Assembly (NCBI GenBank): GCA_011391695.1
Contig: JAABQB010000019.1
Span: 1-51,951 of the forward strand
Source of the DNA: Desulfobacteraceae bacterium
Lineage (GTDB): Bacteria > Desulfobacterota > Desulfobacteria > Desulfobacterales > RPRI01
DNA length: 51,951 nucleotides
Reading direction: 5' to 3'
Shown in pieces: positions 43,743 to 51,951 of the stretch. The stretch's first letter is position 1. Each line of letters begins with the position of its first letter. The notes beneath the pieces are model-generated. The model worked only from the letters and a program-made list of their open reading frames with translations. It was not told the DNA's origin and did no database searches. The position numbers were made by a program, and so were the translations under genes.

Positions 43743-44810
43743 ATGAGCACTGATATTTTTGCCTTTGTTATTGTACTTGGCGTATTGGTTTTCTTTCATG
43801 AGCTTGGTCATTTTCTTATGGCCAGGCTCTTTGGCGTTGGGGTTGAAAAGTTTTCCCTTGGATTTGGCCCAAGATTATTTGGAAAAAAAGTTGGGATAAC
43901 GGATTATCGGGTTTCCGCAGTTCCTCTTGGCGGCTATGTTAAAATGGTGGGCGAGGAGCCTGATGCCGATATAGATCCAGCTGACATTCCTTTTTCATTC
44001 ACGCATAAGCACGTTTTCAAGAGGATATTAATTGTTGGCGCAGGACCTTTCTTCAATCTGGTTCTCGCGATAATTGTATTTCTTATAATTTTCCTTGTTT
44101 CGGGCATATTTATATTAAAACCCACCGCTGGAACCGTTGAAAAAGGATCTCCGGCCGAAATAGCCGGTCTGATAAAAGGGGATCTTATCGAATCGATTGA
44201 CGGGAAAGGCATTGCAGACTGGGAAGAGATGGCGGAAATCATTTCCGGAAGCAATGGGAAAAAACTCTCCGTTTCCGTTCGCCGGAATGGTTCATCCATT
44301 AAGCTTGAGGTATTGCCTGAGCTTAAGACCGCAAAAAATATATTCGGGGAAGATGTTAAGCGCTATGCAATAGGAATTGCCTCAGCAGGTGATTTTTATT
44401 CAAAAAAGTTAAACCCTTTTCAGGCCCTTTATGAAAGTGTCAGGCAGACATATAAGATTACAAAATTAACGATAGTAAGCATTGCCAAGCTTATTCAGGG
44501 GACCGTTTCTGCAAAAACACTTGGTGGCCCGCTGATGATCGCAGAGATGGCGGGGCAGCAGGCAAGAGAAGGGGTTGCCAATTTACTGTTCTTCATCGCA
44601 CTTTTAAGTATTAATCTGGCCGTACTCAATTTCCTTCCGATTCCGGTATTAGACGGCGGGCATTTGCTTTTCTTTTTTATAGAGGCTGCGATTGGAAGGC
44701 CGGTTAATACAAAAATGCGGGAAATTGCCCAGCAGGTCGGCATTTTTATTTTGATTGTTCTTATGATTTTTGTTTTTTATAATGATATTTCGAGGATTTT
44801 CTTCAGTTGA
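43743..44810 (+). CDS. rseP: Site-2 intramembrane zinc protease RseP
   Basis: A 355-residue membrane protein. The catalytic HExxH is in LVFFHELGHFLMARLFGVGVEKFSLGFGP (as FFHELGHFLMARL, residues ~19-23), and the second zinc-ligand motif is NFLPIPVLDGGHLLFF. One PDZ domain covers ~120-200 (GTVEKGSPAEIAGLIKGDLIESIDGKGI); E. coli RseP has two. By family it cleaves the anti-sigma factor RseA after DegS and removes remnant signal peptides. It is the last gene of the dxr string; a microrepeat stretch follows. Confidence 0.94.
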   Translation: MSTDIFAFVIVLGVLVFFHELGHFLMARLFGVGVEKFSLGFGPRLFGKKVGITDYRVSAVPLGGYVKMVGEEPDADIDPADIPFSFTHKHVFKRILIVGAGPFFNLVLAIIVFLIIFLVSGIFILKPTAGTVEKGSPAEIAGLIKGDLIESIDGKGIADWEEMAEIISGSNGKKLSVSVRRNGSSIKLEVLPELKTAKNIFGEDVKRYAIGIASAGDFYSKKLNPFQALYESVRQTYKITKLTIVSIAKLIQGTVSAKTLGGPLMIAEMAGQQAREGVANLLFFIALLSINLAVLNFLPIPVLDGGHLLFFFIEAAIGRPVNTKMREIAQQVGIFILIVLMIFVFYNDISRIFFS

Positions 44811-44842
44811 TATGAATAGCCTGGGTTGAAGAGTTCAACATG

Positions 44843-44874
44843 AATCCTCGAACCCTTGACCCCTTGGATCCTTT
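44843..44874. repeat. Four degenerate 8-bp repeats between rseP and purL
   Basis: AATCCTCG, AACCCTTG, ACCCCTTG and GATCCTTT lie head to tail about 70 bp before purL. They belong to the same general class as the repeats at 9350 and 41553, but differ in sequence. Confidence 0.65.
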
Positions 44875-44939
44875 TCCCTCGGTTTAACGGGAGAAGCTTC
44901 GTACAACATAACCTTTCATAATTTGAAAATGAAACTATA

Positions 44940-47936
44940 ATGCCACACAGACTTGAAATTGCATTAAAACCGGATATGTTTGATGCCGAAGGGGAGGGTA
45001 TCCGCCATAAGGCAAAAGATTATTTCTGGATTGAATTGTCAAAAGTACGCACAGTTTCTATCATCACTATTGATGCCGCATTGACAGATGACCAGTTAAA
45101 GATAATTCAGTCCGCAGTTTTTACAAATCCCGTTACTCAGATATCATCATATAATCCGTTGCCGGTAGAATTCGACTGGATTATATGGGTTGGTTACAGA
45201 CCGGGAGTTAAAGATAATCCGGGGAGTACGGCAGTTGAAGCTATAGAAGATATACTTGGAATCAGTTTTTCAAATGAAGAGGCTGTTTATACTTCGAAAC
45301 GATTTTGTGTAAGCGGCCGCAATCTTGTGAGGCAGGATATAGAAAAAATAGCCTCGGAACTTCTTGCGAATGATATAATTCAGCAGTGGAGAATTTATTC
45401 AAAGAAGGACTGGGACAGTTCAACCGGGATCGGTTATATTATTCCAAAGGTAATACTGAACCATGTTCCAACCGTTTCATCAGTTTCCATTGAAAACGAT
45501 GAAGCCCTGAAAAAAATAAGCGATCAACGCAACCTTGCCCTCAATCCAAATGATATTCCCACCATAAGGTCTTATTTTTTAAGACAGGATGTTTTAGCAA
45601 AACGCGCTCAGGTAGGCCTGTCCGAGCCTACCGACATTGAACTTGAATATATATCTCAGGCAAGAAGCGATCATTGCAACCACAATACATTCAGAGGATT
45701 GTTCAGGTACAAAGATCTTGAAACCGGGCATCTTGAAACTGTCGATAATCTGTTCAGAACATATATTGAAGTCCCGACACTTTACCTTAAGGACAGAAAA
45801 CCGTGGGTAGTATCAGTATTATGGGATAATGCCGGGGCGGGGATTTTTGATGAGAGGCATTATTATGTCATAACGGGCGAAACGCATAATTCCCCATCCA
45901 ATATGGAGGCTTATGGCGGCGCGATTACAGGAATTGTAGGGGTTTACCGCGATCCTCTCGGAACCGGGAAAGGTTCAAAGCTGATCATGGGAAGTTACGG
46001 CTTCTGCGTTGGATACAGGGATTATGACGGCCCGCTTACACCCCATCTTCACCCGAGGCGCCTTCTCGACGGCGTGATAGAAGGAGTCAGGGATGGAGGT
46101 AATAAAAGCGGGATTCCCACACCCTTTGGCCAGGTCCTTTTTCACGATGGGTATATGGGGAAATGTCTCGTATTTGTGACTGCGTTAGGAATAATGCCGT
46201 CAATAATCCGGGGAGAACCTGCCGATCAAAAGAAAACATCTCCCGGGGAGCTTGTTGTTATGTGCGGCGGCAGGGTGGGAAAAGACGGGATACACGGAGT
46301 TACGGCTTCATCAGAGGTTTTTTCTGAGAATACGCCCGCAGGTCATGTCCAGATAGGTGATCCGTACACACAGAAGAAGATGCATGATTTTCTCCTTGAG
46401 GCCCGTGATGAAGGGCTGATCATGTTTATAACGGATAACGGAGGAGGCGGTCTTTCATCATCAATAGGTGAATCTGCCCGTTATTCAAATGGCTGCGAAA
46501 TAGAGCTCGAAAAGGTTCCATTGAAATACGAAGGTCTTGATCAGTGGGAGATCTGGGTTTCTGAATCCCAGGAGCGCATGACCGTTGCCGTCAGGCCGGA
46601 AAAACTTGGCAGATTCCTTGAGCTTTCAGAAAAACATGCTGTTGAGAGTACTGTAATTGGGAGATACACCGATTCAGGAAAGATTCATATTAAATACGAC
46701 AATAAAACCTGTGCGTATGTTGATTTGGATCTTCTTTCGGCCGGTTTTCCCCAGTGGGAGTTTGATGCCGTGTGGCAGCCACCTGAAGGGCGCGGTCTGT
46801 TTGAGCCGGTACTGAAAGAGCCCCGTGATTACAATAAGCTTTTGCTCGATCTATTATCCCGCCCCAATGTTTGCTCCAAGGAATGGATTTGCAGGCAATA
46901 TGACCATGAGGTTCAGGGCGGTAGCGTAATAAAACCGCTTGTGGGTATAAACCGCGATATGAACAGCGACGCTGCGGTTATAAGACCTGTTCTGGATTCT
47001 AAAAAAGGTCTTGCTTTTTCCCAGGCCCTGATGCCTCATTACTCTTCGATAGATGCTTATCATATGACGAGCTGTACCATTGACGAGGCTTTCCGACGGC
47101 TTCTGTGTGTCGGAGGAGATCCGGAACATGTCGGAGGAGTGGACAATTTTTGCTGGCCCAGTATCCAGTATCATCCAGTCAACAACCCTGATGGACAATT
47201 TAAGGCGGCCCAGCTTGTGCGATCATGCAGGGCATTGTCCGAGATGTGCCTCGCATACAAAATACCCCTTTTATCAGGCAAAGACAGTATGTATGTTGAC
47301 GGGCATCTTCCCGGAAGGTACGGTGAAACCCACAAGGTTTCCGCTCTTGAAACACTTCAATTCTCATCGATATCCGTTATAAATGATGTTCATAAATGTG
47401 TAACGATGGACAGCAAAATGCCCGGGGATTTGATTTATGTACTGGGCACAACCCGCAATGAACTTGGCGCTTCGGAATATTACGAACATTTCGGTTACAT
47501 AGGTTTAAATGTTCCGAAGGTTTTCCCGGATCAGTTTATGAAGATTTATAAGGCGTTGGGAGATGCAATTGATAAGGGTTTAGTTGCTTCGGCGCATGGC
47601 ATATACCGCGGAGGACTGGGCGTACACCTTGCAATGGTTGCAATGGGCGGAAACCTTGGCATGAAAGTCGATATTGGTCTTGTCCCGGCTGAGGCAGCAA
47701 CCCGCGGGGATGTTCTTCTTTTTTCAGAATCGGCCGGACGCATAATTGCTTCTATCGCGCCTGAAAACAAAAAAGATTTTGAAAACCTTTTCTTCGGGCT
47801 GCCATTCGCATGCGTGGGAACGGTTTTAGAGAGTAAAGATTTTATTGTAGACGGACCTCAAGGCAGAAATCTTGTTTCTGTCTCGGTTGATGATTTGAGA
47901 AATGCCTGGAAAAAGCCTCTTGGAGATCTGATATGA
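44940..47936 (+). CDS. purL: FGAM synthase, PurS-like/PurL fusion (PurSL)
   Basis: A 998-residue enzyme of purine synthesis (FGAR + Gln + ATP to FGAM). The first ~190 residues contain two PurS-like units (MPHRLEIALKPDMFDAEGEGIRHKAKDYF; later RNLVRQDIEKIASELLANDIIQQW). Then the PurL part: IELEYISQARSDHCNHNTFRG, GETHNSPSNMEAYGGAITGIVGVYRDPLGTGKG, SGIPTPFGQVLFHDGY, VMCGGRVGKDGIHG, ITDNGGGGLSSSIGESARYSNG and LPLLSGKDSMYVDG (sequence reads IPLLSGKDSMYVDG). No glutaminase domain is fused; PurQ is the next gene, overlapping by 4 bp. Thus a two-gene form between the single-chain enteric and three-gene Bacillus types. No clear ribosome-binding site. Confidence 0.93.
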   Translation: MPHRLEIALKPDMFDAEGEGIRHKAKDYFWIELSKVRTVSIITIDAALTDDQLKIIQSAVFTNPVTQISSYNPLPVEFDWIIWVGYRPGVKDNPGSTAVEAIEDILGISFSNEEAVYTSKRFCVSGRNLVRQDIEKIASELLANDIIQQWRIYSKKDWDSSTGIGYIIPKVILNHVPTVSSVSIENDEALKKISDQRNLALNPNDIPTIRSYFLRQDVLAKRAQVGLSEPTDIELEYISQARSDHCNHNTFRGLFRYKDLETGHLETVDNLFRTYIEVPTLYLKDRKPWVVSVLWDNAGAGIFDERHYYVITGETHNSPSNMEAYGGAITGIVGVYRDPLGTGKGSKLIMGSYGFCVGYRDYDGPLTPHLHPRRLLDGVIEGVRDGGNKSGIPTPFGQVLFHDGYMGKCLVFVTALGIMPSIIRGEPADQKKTSPGELVVMCGGRVGKDGIHGVTASSEVFSENTPAGHVQIGDPYTQKKMHDFLLEARDEGLIMFITDNGGGGLSSSIGESARYSNGCEIELEKVPLKYEGLDQWEIWVSESQERMTVAVRPEKLGRFLELSEKHAVESTVIGRYTDSGKIHIKYDNKTCAYVDLDLLSAGFPQWEFDAVWQPPEGRGLFEPVLKEPRDYNKLLLDLLSRPNVCSKEWICRQYDHEVQGGSVIKPLVGINRDMNSDAAVIRPVLDSKKGLAFSQALMPHYSSIDAYHMTSCTIDEAFRRLLCVGGDPEHVGGVDNFCWPSIQYHPVNNPDGQFKAAQLVRSCRALSEMCLAYKIPLLSGKDSMYVDGHLPGRYGETHKVSALETLQFSSISVINDVHKCVTMDSKMPGDLIYVLGTTRNELGASEYYEHFGYIGLNVPKVFPDQFMKIYKALGDAIDKGLVASAHGIYRGGLGVHLAMVAMGGNLGMKVDIGLVPAEAATRGDVLLFSESAGRIIASIAPENKKDFENLFFGLPFACVGTVLESKDFIVDGPQGRNLVSVSVDDLRNAWKKPLGDLI

Positions 47937-48754
47937 GCGAAGTCAGGGTTCTTGTACTTGCCGGATACGGCCTGAACTGCGATTATGAAACTGCTTACGC
48001 TTTTGAGCTGGCCGGAGCAAAAGCTGTCAGAGTCCATATGAATTCTCTTATTGATGGAACTATAAAACCGGAAGATTTTCATATAATGGCCTTTGTCGGA
48101 GGATTCGGGTGGGGTGATGACCATGGAGCCGGAGTTGTCCAGGCGGTTAAACTCAAGACAAAAATCGGCAATAAAATCATAGATTTTATAGGCAACGGAA
48201 ATCTCGTTATAGGTATATGCAACGGATTTCAGGCTATTGTAAATATGGGACTTTTACCCGGGTTTGACAATAATTATACTGTGCGATCCGTTGCTTTGAC
48301 TTTCAATGATTGCGGCAATTTCAGGAATGACTGGGTTTATCTCAAAGTTAACGCCGCGTCTCCCTGCGTGTTTACAAAAGGGATCGATAATATAGAGCTT
48401 CCAGTGCGGCATGGTGAAGGGAAATTTTACTCTGATGAGGCGACAATCAGGCGGCTTGTTGAAAACAACCAGGTAGCTATACAGTACGCCCTGCCGGATT
48501 GGTCTGAAGCAGGAGGGAAATTTCCATATAATCCCAACGGTTCCATAAGAGATATTGCCGGAATATGTGATTTAAGCGGCCGCGTTTTTGGCCTTATGCC
48601 GCATCCCGAAGCCTATAATCATTTTACAAACCATCCTGACTGGACAAGGCGAAAAGAAGAGGCGAAACGTTCCGGGAAGGATATTCATCTATCAGAACCT
48701 ACAGCGGGGACTCGCATTTTTAAAAATGCGGTTAACTATATAAAACGCCGGTAG
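47933..48754 (+). CDS. purQ: FGAM synthase glutaminase subunit
   Basis: A 273-residue class-I glutamine amidotransferase. VLVLAGYGLNCDYETAYAFELAGA is the family start (usually GxNCDxE), the Cys nucleophile is in LVIGICNGFQAIVNMGLLPG (~93), and the His-Glu pair is in GLMPHPEAYNHFTNHPDW. It releases ammonia from glutamine for PurL. Longer than Bacillus PurQ (~227) with extra C-terminal residues (RKEEAKRSGKDIHL). ATGA overlap with the purL stop. Confidence 0.94.
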   Translation: MSEVRVLVLAGYGLNCDYETAYAFELAGAKAVRVHMNSLIDGTIKPEDFHIMAFVGGFGWGDDHGAGVVQAVKLKTKIGNKIIDFIGNGNLVIGICNGFQAIVNMGLLPGFDNNYTVRSVALTFNDCGNFRNDWVYLKVNAASPCVFTKGIDNIELPVRHGEGKFYSDEATIRRLVENNQVAIQYALPDWSEAGGKFPYNPNGSIRDIAGICDLSGRVFGLMPHPEAYNHFTNHPDWTRRKEEAKRSGKDIHLSEPTAGTRIFKNAVNYIKRR

Positions 48755-48772
48755 CCATTAACCCTGTTTCAG

Positions 48773-48813
48773 TATAAAACAATTTAATAGTTCTATAAAA
48801 CAATTTAATAGTC
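48773..48813. repeat. Two tandem copies of a 21-bp A+T-rich unit
   Basis: The unit TATAAAACAATTTAATAGTTC occurs twice head to tail (second copy lacks one base near its end). It lies 20 bp after the purQ stop, in the ~290-bp interval before the pilin operon. No promoter role is evident. Confidence 0.85.
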
Positions 48814-49046
48814 TTCATCAAATCCGACTCCTCATGCTGTTATTAAGCTATGCCGGCATCAACCTCTTCGCATGTAGTTTTATTGCATTATTTCAACATC
48901 ATACTCTTGTAATCAAGAATTAAGAATTATATATAACAACCACAATGTTTTTAAAAATCGGCATGGCACATTATTTGTATAATATTTATGCAGGATTGCA
49001 ATGAGATGCCTGAGAAATATAGTTATCAGGCCGGGGAGAATAAGGT

Positions 49047-49514
49047 ATGCAGAATAAAAAAGGGTTCTCGTTGTTCGAATTGATGATTGTCATAGCAATT
49101 ATTGCGATTTTATCGGCAATCACGGTACCCAACCTGATTAGCTGGTATAGGAATCAGGGACTGAGAACCGCCGTTGTTGAGTTGCAGAGCAACCTGCATC
49201 TGGCGAAAATGGCTGCCGTAAAACAGAACCAGAATTGCACTGTGTTCATTAATTCTACAGCCGGAAGCTATAATATCGATTGCATTAACAAGACAGTTTC
49301 TCTTGGTACTTATAGCGGTGGTGTTGTGTTTGTCGATACAGAGGATGAAAAAACAGCCGATGAAATATTATATACTTCAAGGGGTATTTCCAATCTTAAC
49401 CAGACCATTTATTTAACGAACATAGAAAATTCGGCATATTACAGGATTCAGATACTTATTTACGGAGGAGTCGCCACCTCGAGAAAAAAGAGCGTCAGCG
49501 CTAACTGGGAATAG
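49047..49514 (+). CDS. fimT: Minor pseudopilin, FimT/GspH-type
   Basis: A 155-residue type IV pilin-like protein. Prepilin signal MQNKKG/FSLFELMIVIAIIAILSAITVPNL: cleavage after Gly-6, Phe at +1, Glu at +5. The rest has GspH/FimT features (LRTAVVELQSNLHLAKMAAVKQNQNCTVFIN, then LYTSRGISNLNQTIYL; the sequence reads ILYTSRGIS). It is assembled at the tip of the pilus as part of the priming complex. First gene of the minor-pilin operon; GGGGAGAATAAGG precedes the ATG. Confidence 0.9.
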   Translation: MQNKKGFSLFELMIVIAIIAILSAITVPNLISWYRNQGLRTAVVELQSNLHLAKMAAVKQNQNCTVFINSTAGSYNIDCINKTVSLGTYSGGVVFVDTEDEKTADEILYTSRGISNLNQTIYLTNIENSAYYRIQILIYGGVATSRKKSVSANWE

Positions 49515-49525
49515 GAATTTTAGAC

Positions 49526-50317
49526 ATGATTTATATGAAAAACAACTTTCGATCCGGTTTCCGTTTTGCAGGTTCAAACGAGGGTATTACATTAATTGAA
49601 CTCATGGTTGCCATGGGAGTTGCCGGAATTGTTCTTATGGCAATATATTCAGCCTACCATACACAAACATTGATGAACAGAAAACAGACTGTAGTGCTGA
49701 ATATGCAGCAGAATTTAAGAGGTGGATTATATCTTTTGGAAAGAGAGATAAGGATGGCAGGTTATGATCAAAATAATACCGGTAATTTTGGGATAACTTC
49801 TATCAGTGATGTTAACGGGAACAGCTCGATAAGATTTACAGCCGATCTAAACGAAGACGGAGTCCTTACCGCAGCTGATACAATCTCTTTTTCCATGTAT
49901 GATTCTTCAACTAGTCCTTCAGTCGGAATGACGGATCTTGGAATGGCCATAGGCGGTGGCGTGAGACAAGTGGCAGCAGAGAGCATTCAGGCGCTTTTTC
50001 TGGCTTATGCCTATGACAATGACGGAGACGGCCTGCTTCAATCTGCCGGTGGAAATATTATTTGGGCTTTTGATAGCGATAACGACAATGATCTTGACTG
50101 GGATCTCACCAATGATCAGGCGCTTGCTACAGATGTAGCTGTTGGCAGCATAAGAGCAGTAAGGGTCTGGCTTCTGGCAAGAACGAAAACACCTATGTTA
50201 AATGATACGGATAATAATACCTATGTTGTCGGCAATAGAACAATACCGACTAATGATAATTTCAAAAGAGAGTTGCTGGTTACTACTATAAAATGCAGGA
50301 ATCTTGGAATGAATTAA
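49526..50317 (+). CDS. pilW: Minor pilin PilW
   Basis: A 263-residue minor pilin. The prepilin motif is SNEG/ITLIELMVAMGVAGIVLMAI, with an unusual Ile at +1 and Glu at +5. LNMQQNLRGGLYLLEREIRMAGYDQ is a clear PilW segment. Asp-rich DLNEDGVLTAADTISF and YDNDGDGLLQ stretches look like calcium-binding loops. Two ATGs lie 9 bp apart; MIYMKNN is used here, but MKNN is equally possible. PilW joins PilV, PilX and PilY1 in the pilus tip. Confidence 0.88.
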   Translation: MIYMKNNFRSGFRFAGSNEGITLIELMVAMGVAGIVLMAIYSAYHTQTLMNRKQTVVLNMQQNLRGGLYLLEREIRMAGYDQNNTGNFGITSISDVNGNSSIRFTADLNEDGVLTAADTISFSMYDSSTSPSVGMTDLGMAIGGGVRQVAAESIQALFLAYAYDNDGDGLLQSAGGNIIWAFDSDNDNDLDWDLTNDQALATDVAVGSIRAVRVWLLARTKTPMLNDTDNNTYVVGNRTIPTNDNFKRELLVTTIKCRNLGMN

Positions 50318-50338
50318 TTGCAAAAGTCTCAAAAAATT

Positions 50339-50361
50339 CCCTCGCCCCTTGCGGGAGAGGG
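50339..50361 (+). repeat. G+C-rich stem-loop before pilV
   Basis: CCCTCGCCCC/GGGAGAGGG form an imperfect stem with loop TTGC. The sequence and its flank (GTTAGAGTGAAGGG) match a dispersed palindrome often seen between bacterial genes. It interrupts the operon 35 bp before pilV. Confidence 0.6.
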
Positions 50362-50396
50362 TTAGAGTGAAGGGAAATATAATAAGGAGTATGAAA

Positions 50397-50789
50397 ATGT
50401 CTGATAATAAAACAAAAGAATCAGGTAAGAAATTCAATAACAAGGGATTTACTTTGATTGAAATTCTTATTGCGCTTGCCATTTTTTCAATTGGCATCCT
50501 CGGAGTGGCAAGCATGCAGATATTATCGGTCAATTACAACACCAACGCAAGAAAACTCACGGAAGCAACAACGCTGGGTGTCAATACTATGGAGACCCTC
50601 ATGATCCTTCCCCTTACTAATCCTTGGCTGGCCCCTAATGCTAATCCTGTGATCACAGATGGACCCTATACAGCAACCTGGACCATAACGCCGACTGCGA
50701 TCCCGAACTACTTGATCATAAACATGACCGTAACCTGGACTGGAAGGGGATCCGCAAAGAGGGTTTTGCTCAACTGCACCAGGTCCTAA
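50397..50789 (+). CDS. pilV: Minor pilin PilV
   Basis: About 130 residues from the ATG at 50397 (MSDNKTKES), which has AAGGAG 7 bp upstream; ATG at 50391 is too close to that site. Prepilin motif NNKG/FTLIEILIALAIFSIGILGVASMQIL, the PilV pattern of Phe +1, Glu +5 and the GxLGxAxxQ-like end. The C-terminal half (TATWTITPTAIPNYLIINMTVTWTGRG) is the beta domain. Part of the tip complex. Shorter than many PilV proteins. Confidence 0.88.
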   Translation: MSDNKTKESGKKFNNKGFTLIEILIALAIFSIGILGVASMQILSVNYNTNARKLTEATTLGVNTMETLMILPLTNPWLAPNANPVITDGPYTATWTITPTAIPNYLIINMTVTWTGRGSAKRVLLNCTRS

Positions 50790-50851
50790 GTCAGATATAA
50801 TTTAAGAAAGCAGGAAGATTATAAAAGGTTAGTTTTGAAAGGTTACGATTC

Positions 50852-51316
50852 ATGAAAAAAATCATATCGCAGTTAAAAAATGAGGAAGGATCTGTAATTG
50901 TTGTTGCCCTTATTATCATGGTGCTTCTCCTTATCATGGGAATAAGCGCAACAAAGATGAGCACCATTGAATCGCAGATTCTCCGCAACACCATAATTCA
51001 AAAGCAGGCTTTTTACGGCGCGGAAGCCGCAAGGGAATATGTGCCGCCACGAACCGAATTGTACTTCGGCGCCAATGTTGACCCCGCTGGACCTGGCATA
51101 AATTTCCCCGCCGCTCCCGCTACAAGGATTTCAATCGGTTCACAGTCTTTCAATGGCAACGTTAGATATGTTGGCTCCTCCCAGCCTCCCAGAGGTTCAG
51201 GTACTGAAGCAGGCAAATTTAGGGCACACAGATATGAAATAACAGGTAACGGATATGTAAATGTAAATGAAGCCCAGTGCATCGTAGAAGCTGGTTTTTA
51301 CCGCCTTGGGTTCTAA
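50852..51316 (+). CDS. pilX: Minor pilin-like protein PilX
   Basis: A 154-residue protein with the PilX-type N-terminus: NEEGSVIVVALIIMVLLLIMGISATKMSTIESQILRN, i.e. a GS rather than GF cleavage context, and no Glu at +5, as in many PilX proteins. QAFYGAEAAREYVPP is the typical follow-on. It is needed for pilus assembly and aggregation by family. ATG preceded by GAAAGG. Confidence 0.85.
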   Translation: MKKIISQLKNEEGSVIVVALIIMVLLLIMGISATKMSTIESQILRNTIIQKQAFYGAEAAREYVPPRTELYFGANVDPAGPGINFPAAPATRISIGSQSFNGNVRYVGSSQPPRGSGTEAGKFRAHRYEITGNGYVNVNEAQCIVEAGFYRLGF

Positions 51317-51369
51317 GAAAGTCTTATAGCCGGTGCAGGCACACAAAAAAACCGGTGAGGAGAAAGAAT

Positions 51370-51951
51370 ATGAAAGCATTAAAAAAGTATCGGCTTGTTT
51401 GCGTAAGCCTTGTTCTGTTTTTTTCCGTATTTTCGGGAATAGTTTCTGCCGATGATACATGCATGTTCATGGTGACGACCAACGAAGTTGGACCGAACAT
51501 AGTCTTTCTGCTCGACAATGGCGCCGAAATGGAACAGATCACATGGCATCCGGGTTATAACAATAATACGAACTATAGTCCGCTGGTCTCTCCGGCCTGT
51601 GATGCTGTGACTACAGCAGTGAGTGAAGTGCCTCCTTCAAGCAACATAACTCTGGTCTTAACAGGTGTTACTGACTCCACTTGCCCCACCAATTGTCTAT
51701 TTGCAATAGGAACCGATATAAAAGGTGTTACTTCAAAAGCAACAGGCAACGTCGTGTCCAAGACATCCGTAGTGTCTGAACTTCATCTTGAAATTGATTC
51801 TATAAAACTAGGACCTTTTCAAATAGGTGAGACTGTCGAAAGAAGGGTCATTAAGAATACTGCCACAGGAACACTTTCCCGAATTATTATTCCACCGCCA
51901 CCAGTTTCAGGCACATGTCCCGCTGGAGGGAACGGTTTTTTTAACGAAAAG
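51370..51951 (+). CDS. pilY1: PilY1-like tip adhesin (partial, C-terminus outside window)
   Basis: 194 codons to the window edge. A Sec signal (KKYRLVCVSLVLFFSVFSGIVSADD) leads to TNEVGPNIVFLLDNGAEMEQITWHPGYNNN, the start of a von Willebrand A-like domain in which DNGAEM replaces DxSxS, as in several PilY1 proteins. Ends in a Pro-rich IIIPPPPVSGTCP. Large PilY1 proteins (>1000 residues) cap the pilus tip and regulate extension and retraction. A GAGGAG site precedes the ATG; its place after pilX supports the call. Confidence 0.82.
   Translation, partial: MKALKKYRLVCVSLVLFFSVFSGIVSADDTCMFMVTTNEVGPNIVFLLDNGAEMEQITWHPGYNNNTNYSPLVSPACDAVTTAVSEVPPSSNITLVLTGVTDSTCPTNCLFAIGTDIKGVTSKATGNVVSKTSVVSELHLEIDSIKLGPFQIGETVERRVIKNTATGTLSRIIIPPPPVSGTCPAGGNGFFNEK

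Overview
The window looks like a chromosomal segment of a Gram-negative, probably anaerobic bacterium. It has LPS-core glycosylation genes, outer-membrane lipoprotein RlpA, a type IV minor-pilin operon, an Isf-like flavoprotein, and the rho-rpmE-prfA-prmC and rpsB-tsf-pyrH-frr-uppS-cdsA-dxr-rseP strings. Gene content, moderate A+T content and a short EF-Ts fit Desulfobacterota (Desulfobacterales-like). That assignment is inference; no rRNA is present to confirm it.

Layout. 1-1.4 kb: two toxin-antitoxin pairs (HigBA-type, cut by the window edge, and a ParE/RelE-type pair) with a decayed duplicate of the rlpA 3' end between them. 1.7-6.1 kb: rlpA, lon and two divergent Hsp20 genes. 6.3-12.8 kb: an MFS transporter, a hexapeptide acyltransferase, a strictosidine-synthase-like beta-propeller, polA and an HD-domain protein. 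12.85-14.9 kb: an ArsR-family repressor gene with a palindromic operator, followed by an Isf-like flavoprotein and a Tat-exported flavodoxin-ferredoxin protein; a second copy of the operator precedes the flavoprotein. 15.45-17.4 kb: a short array of integron-type gene cassettes without an integrase (GNAT, tandem-ACT and DJ-1/PfpI genes), followed by a tautomerase gene. 18-21.5 kb: UPF0145, aldehyde dehydrogenase and DUF2271-like genes, two of them behind related promoter/leader sequences, then a Cys-rich miniprotein.

21.6-29.4 kb: a surface-polysaccharide/LPS region with mobile or palindromic repeats. It holds a GT39-like membrane transferase, a WaaP-like kinase, a WaaG-like GT4, an unusual tandem two-kinase protein, an FkbM methyltransferase and a GT2 transferase. 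tRNA-Arg(CCG) follows, then folC, rpsU, adk and a CCA-adding-type nucleotidyltransferase, all on the minus strand. From 34.1 kb everything is on the plus strand: transcription termination and translation genes (rho to frr), isoprenoid and phospholipid genes (uppS, cdsA, dxr), rseP, a two-gene FGAM synthase (PurS-like/PurL fusion plus PurQ), and a fimT-pilW-pilV-pilX-pilY1 operon whose last gene runs off the window.

The strongest unusual signal is the cassette array. Its cassette ends match pairwise, as integron recombination predicts: 12 of 12 bases for cassette 1, 9 of 10 for cassette 2, and 8 bases for cassette 3. Other points of interest are the two-kinase protein, the paired ArsR operators, the shared promoter/leader blocks, a mobile-looking repeat with 11-bp flanking direct repeats, and 7-8 bp microrepeats that form gene boundaries.
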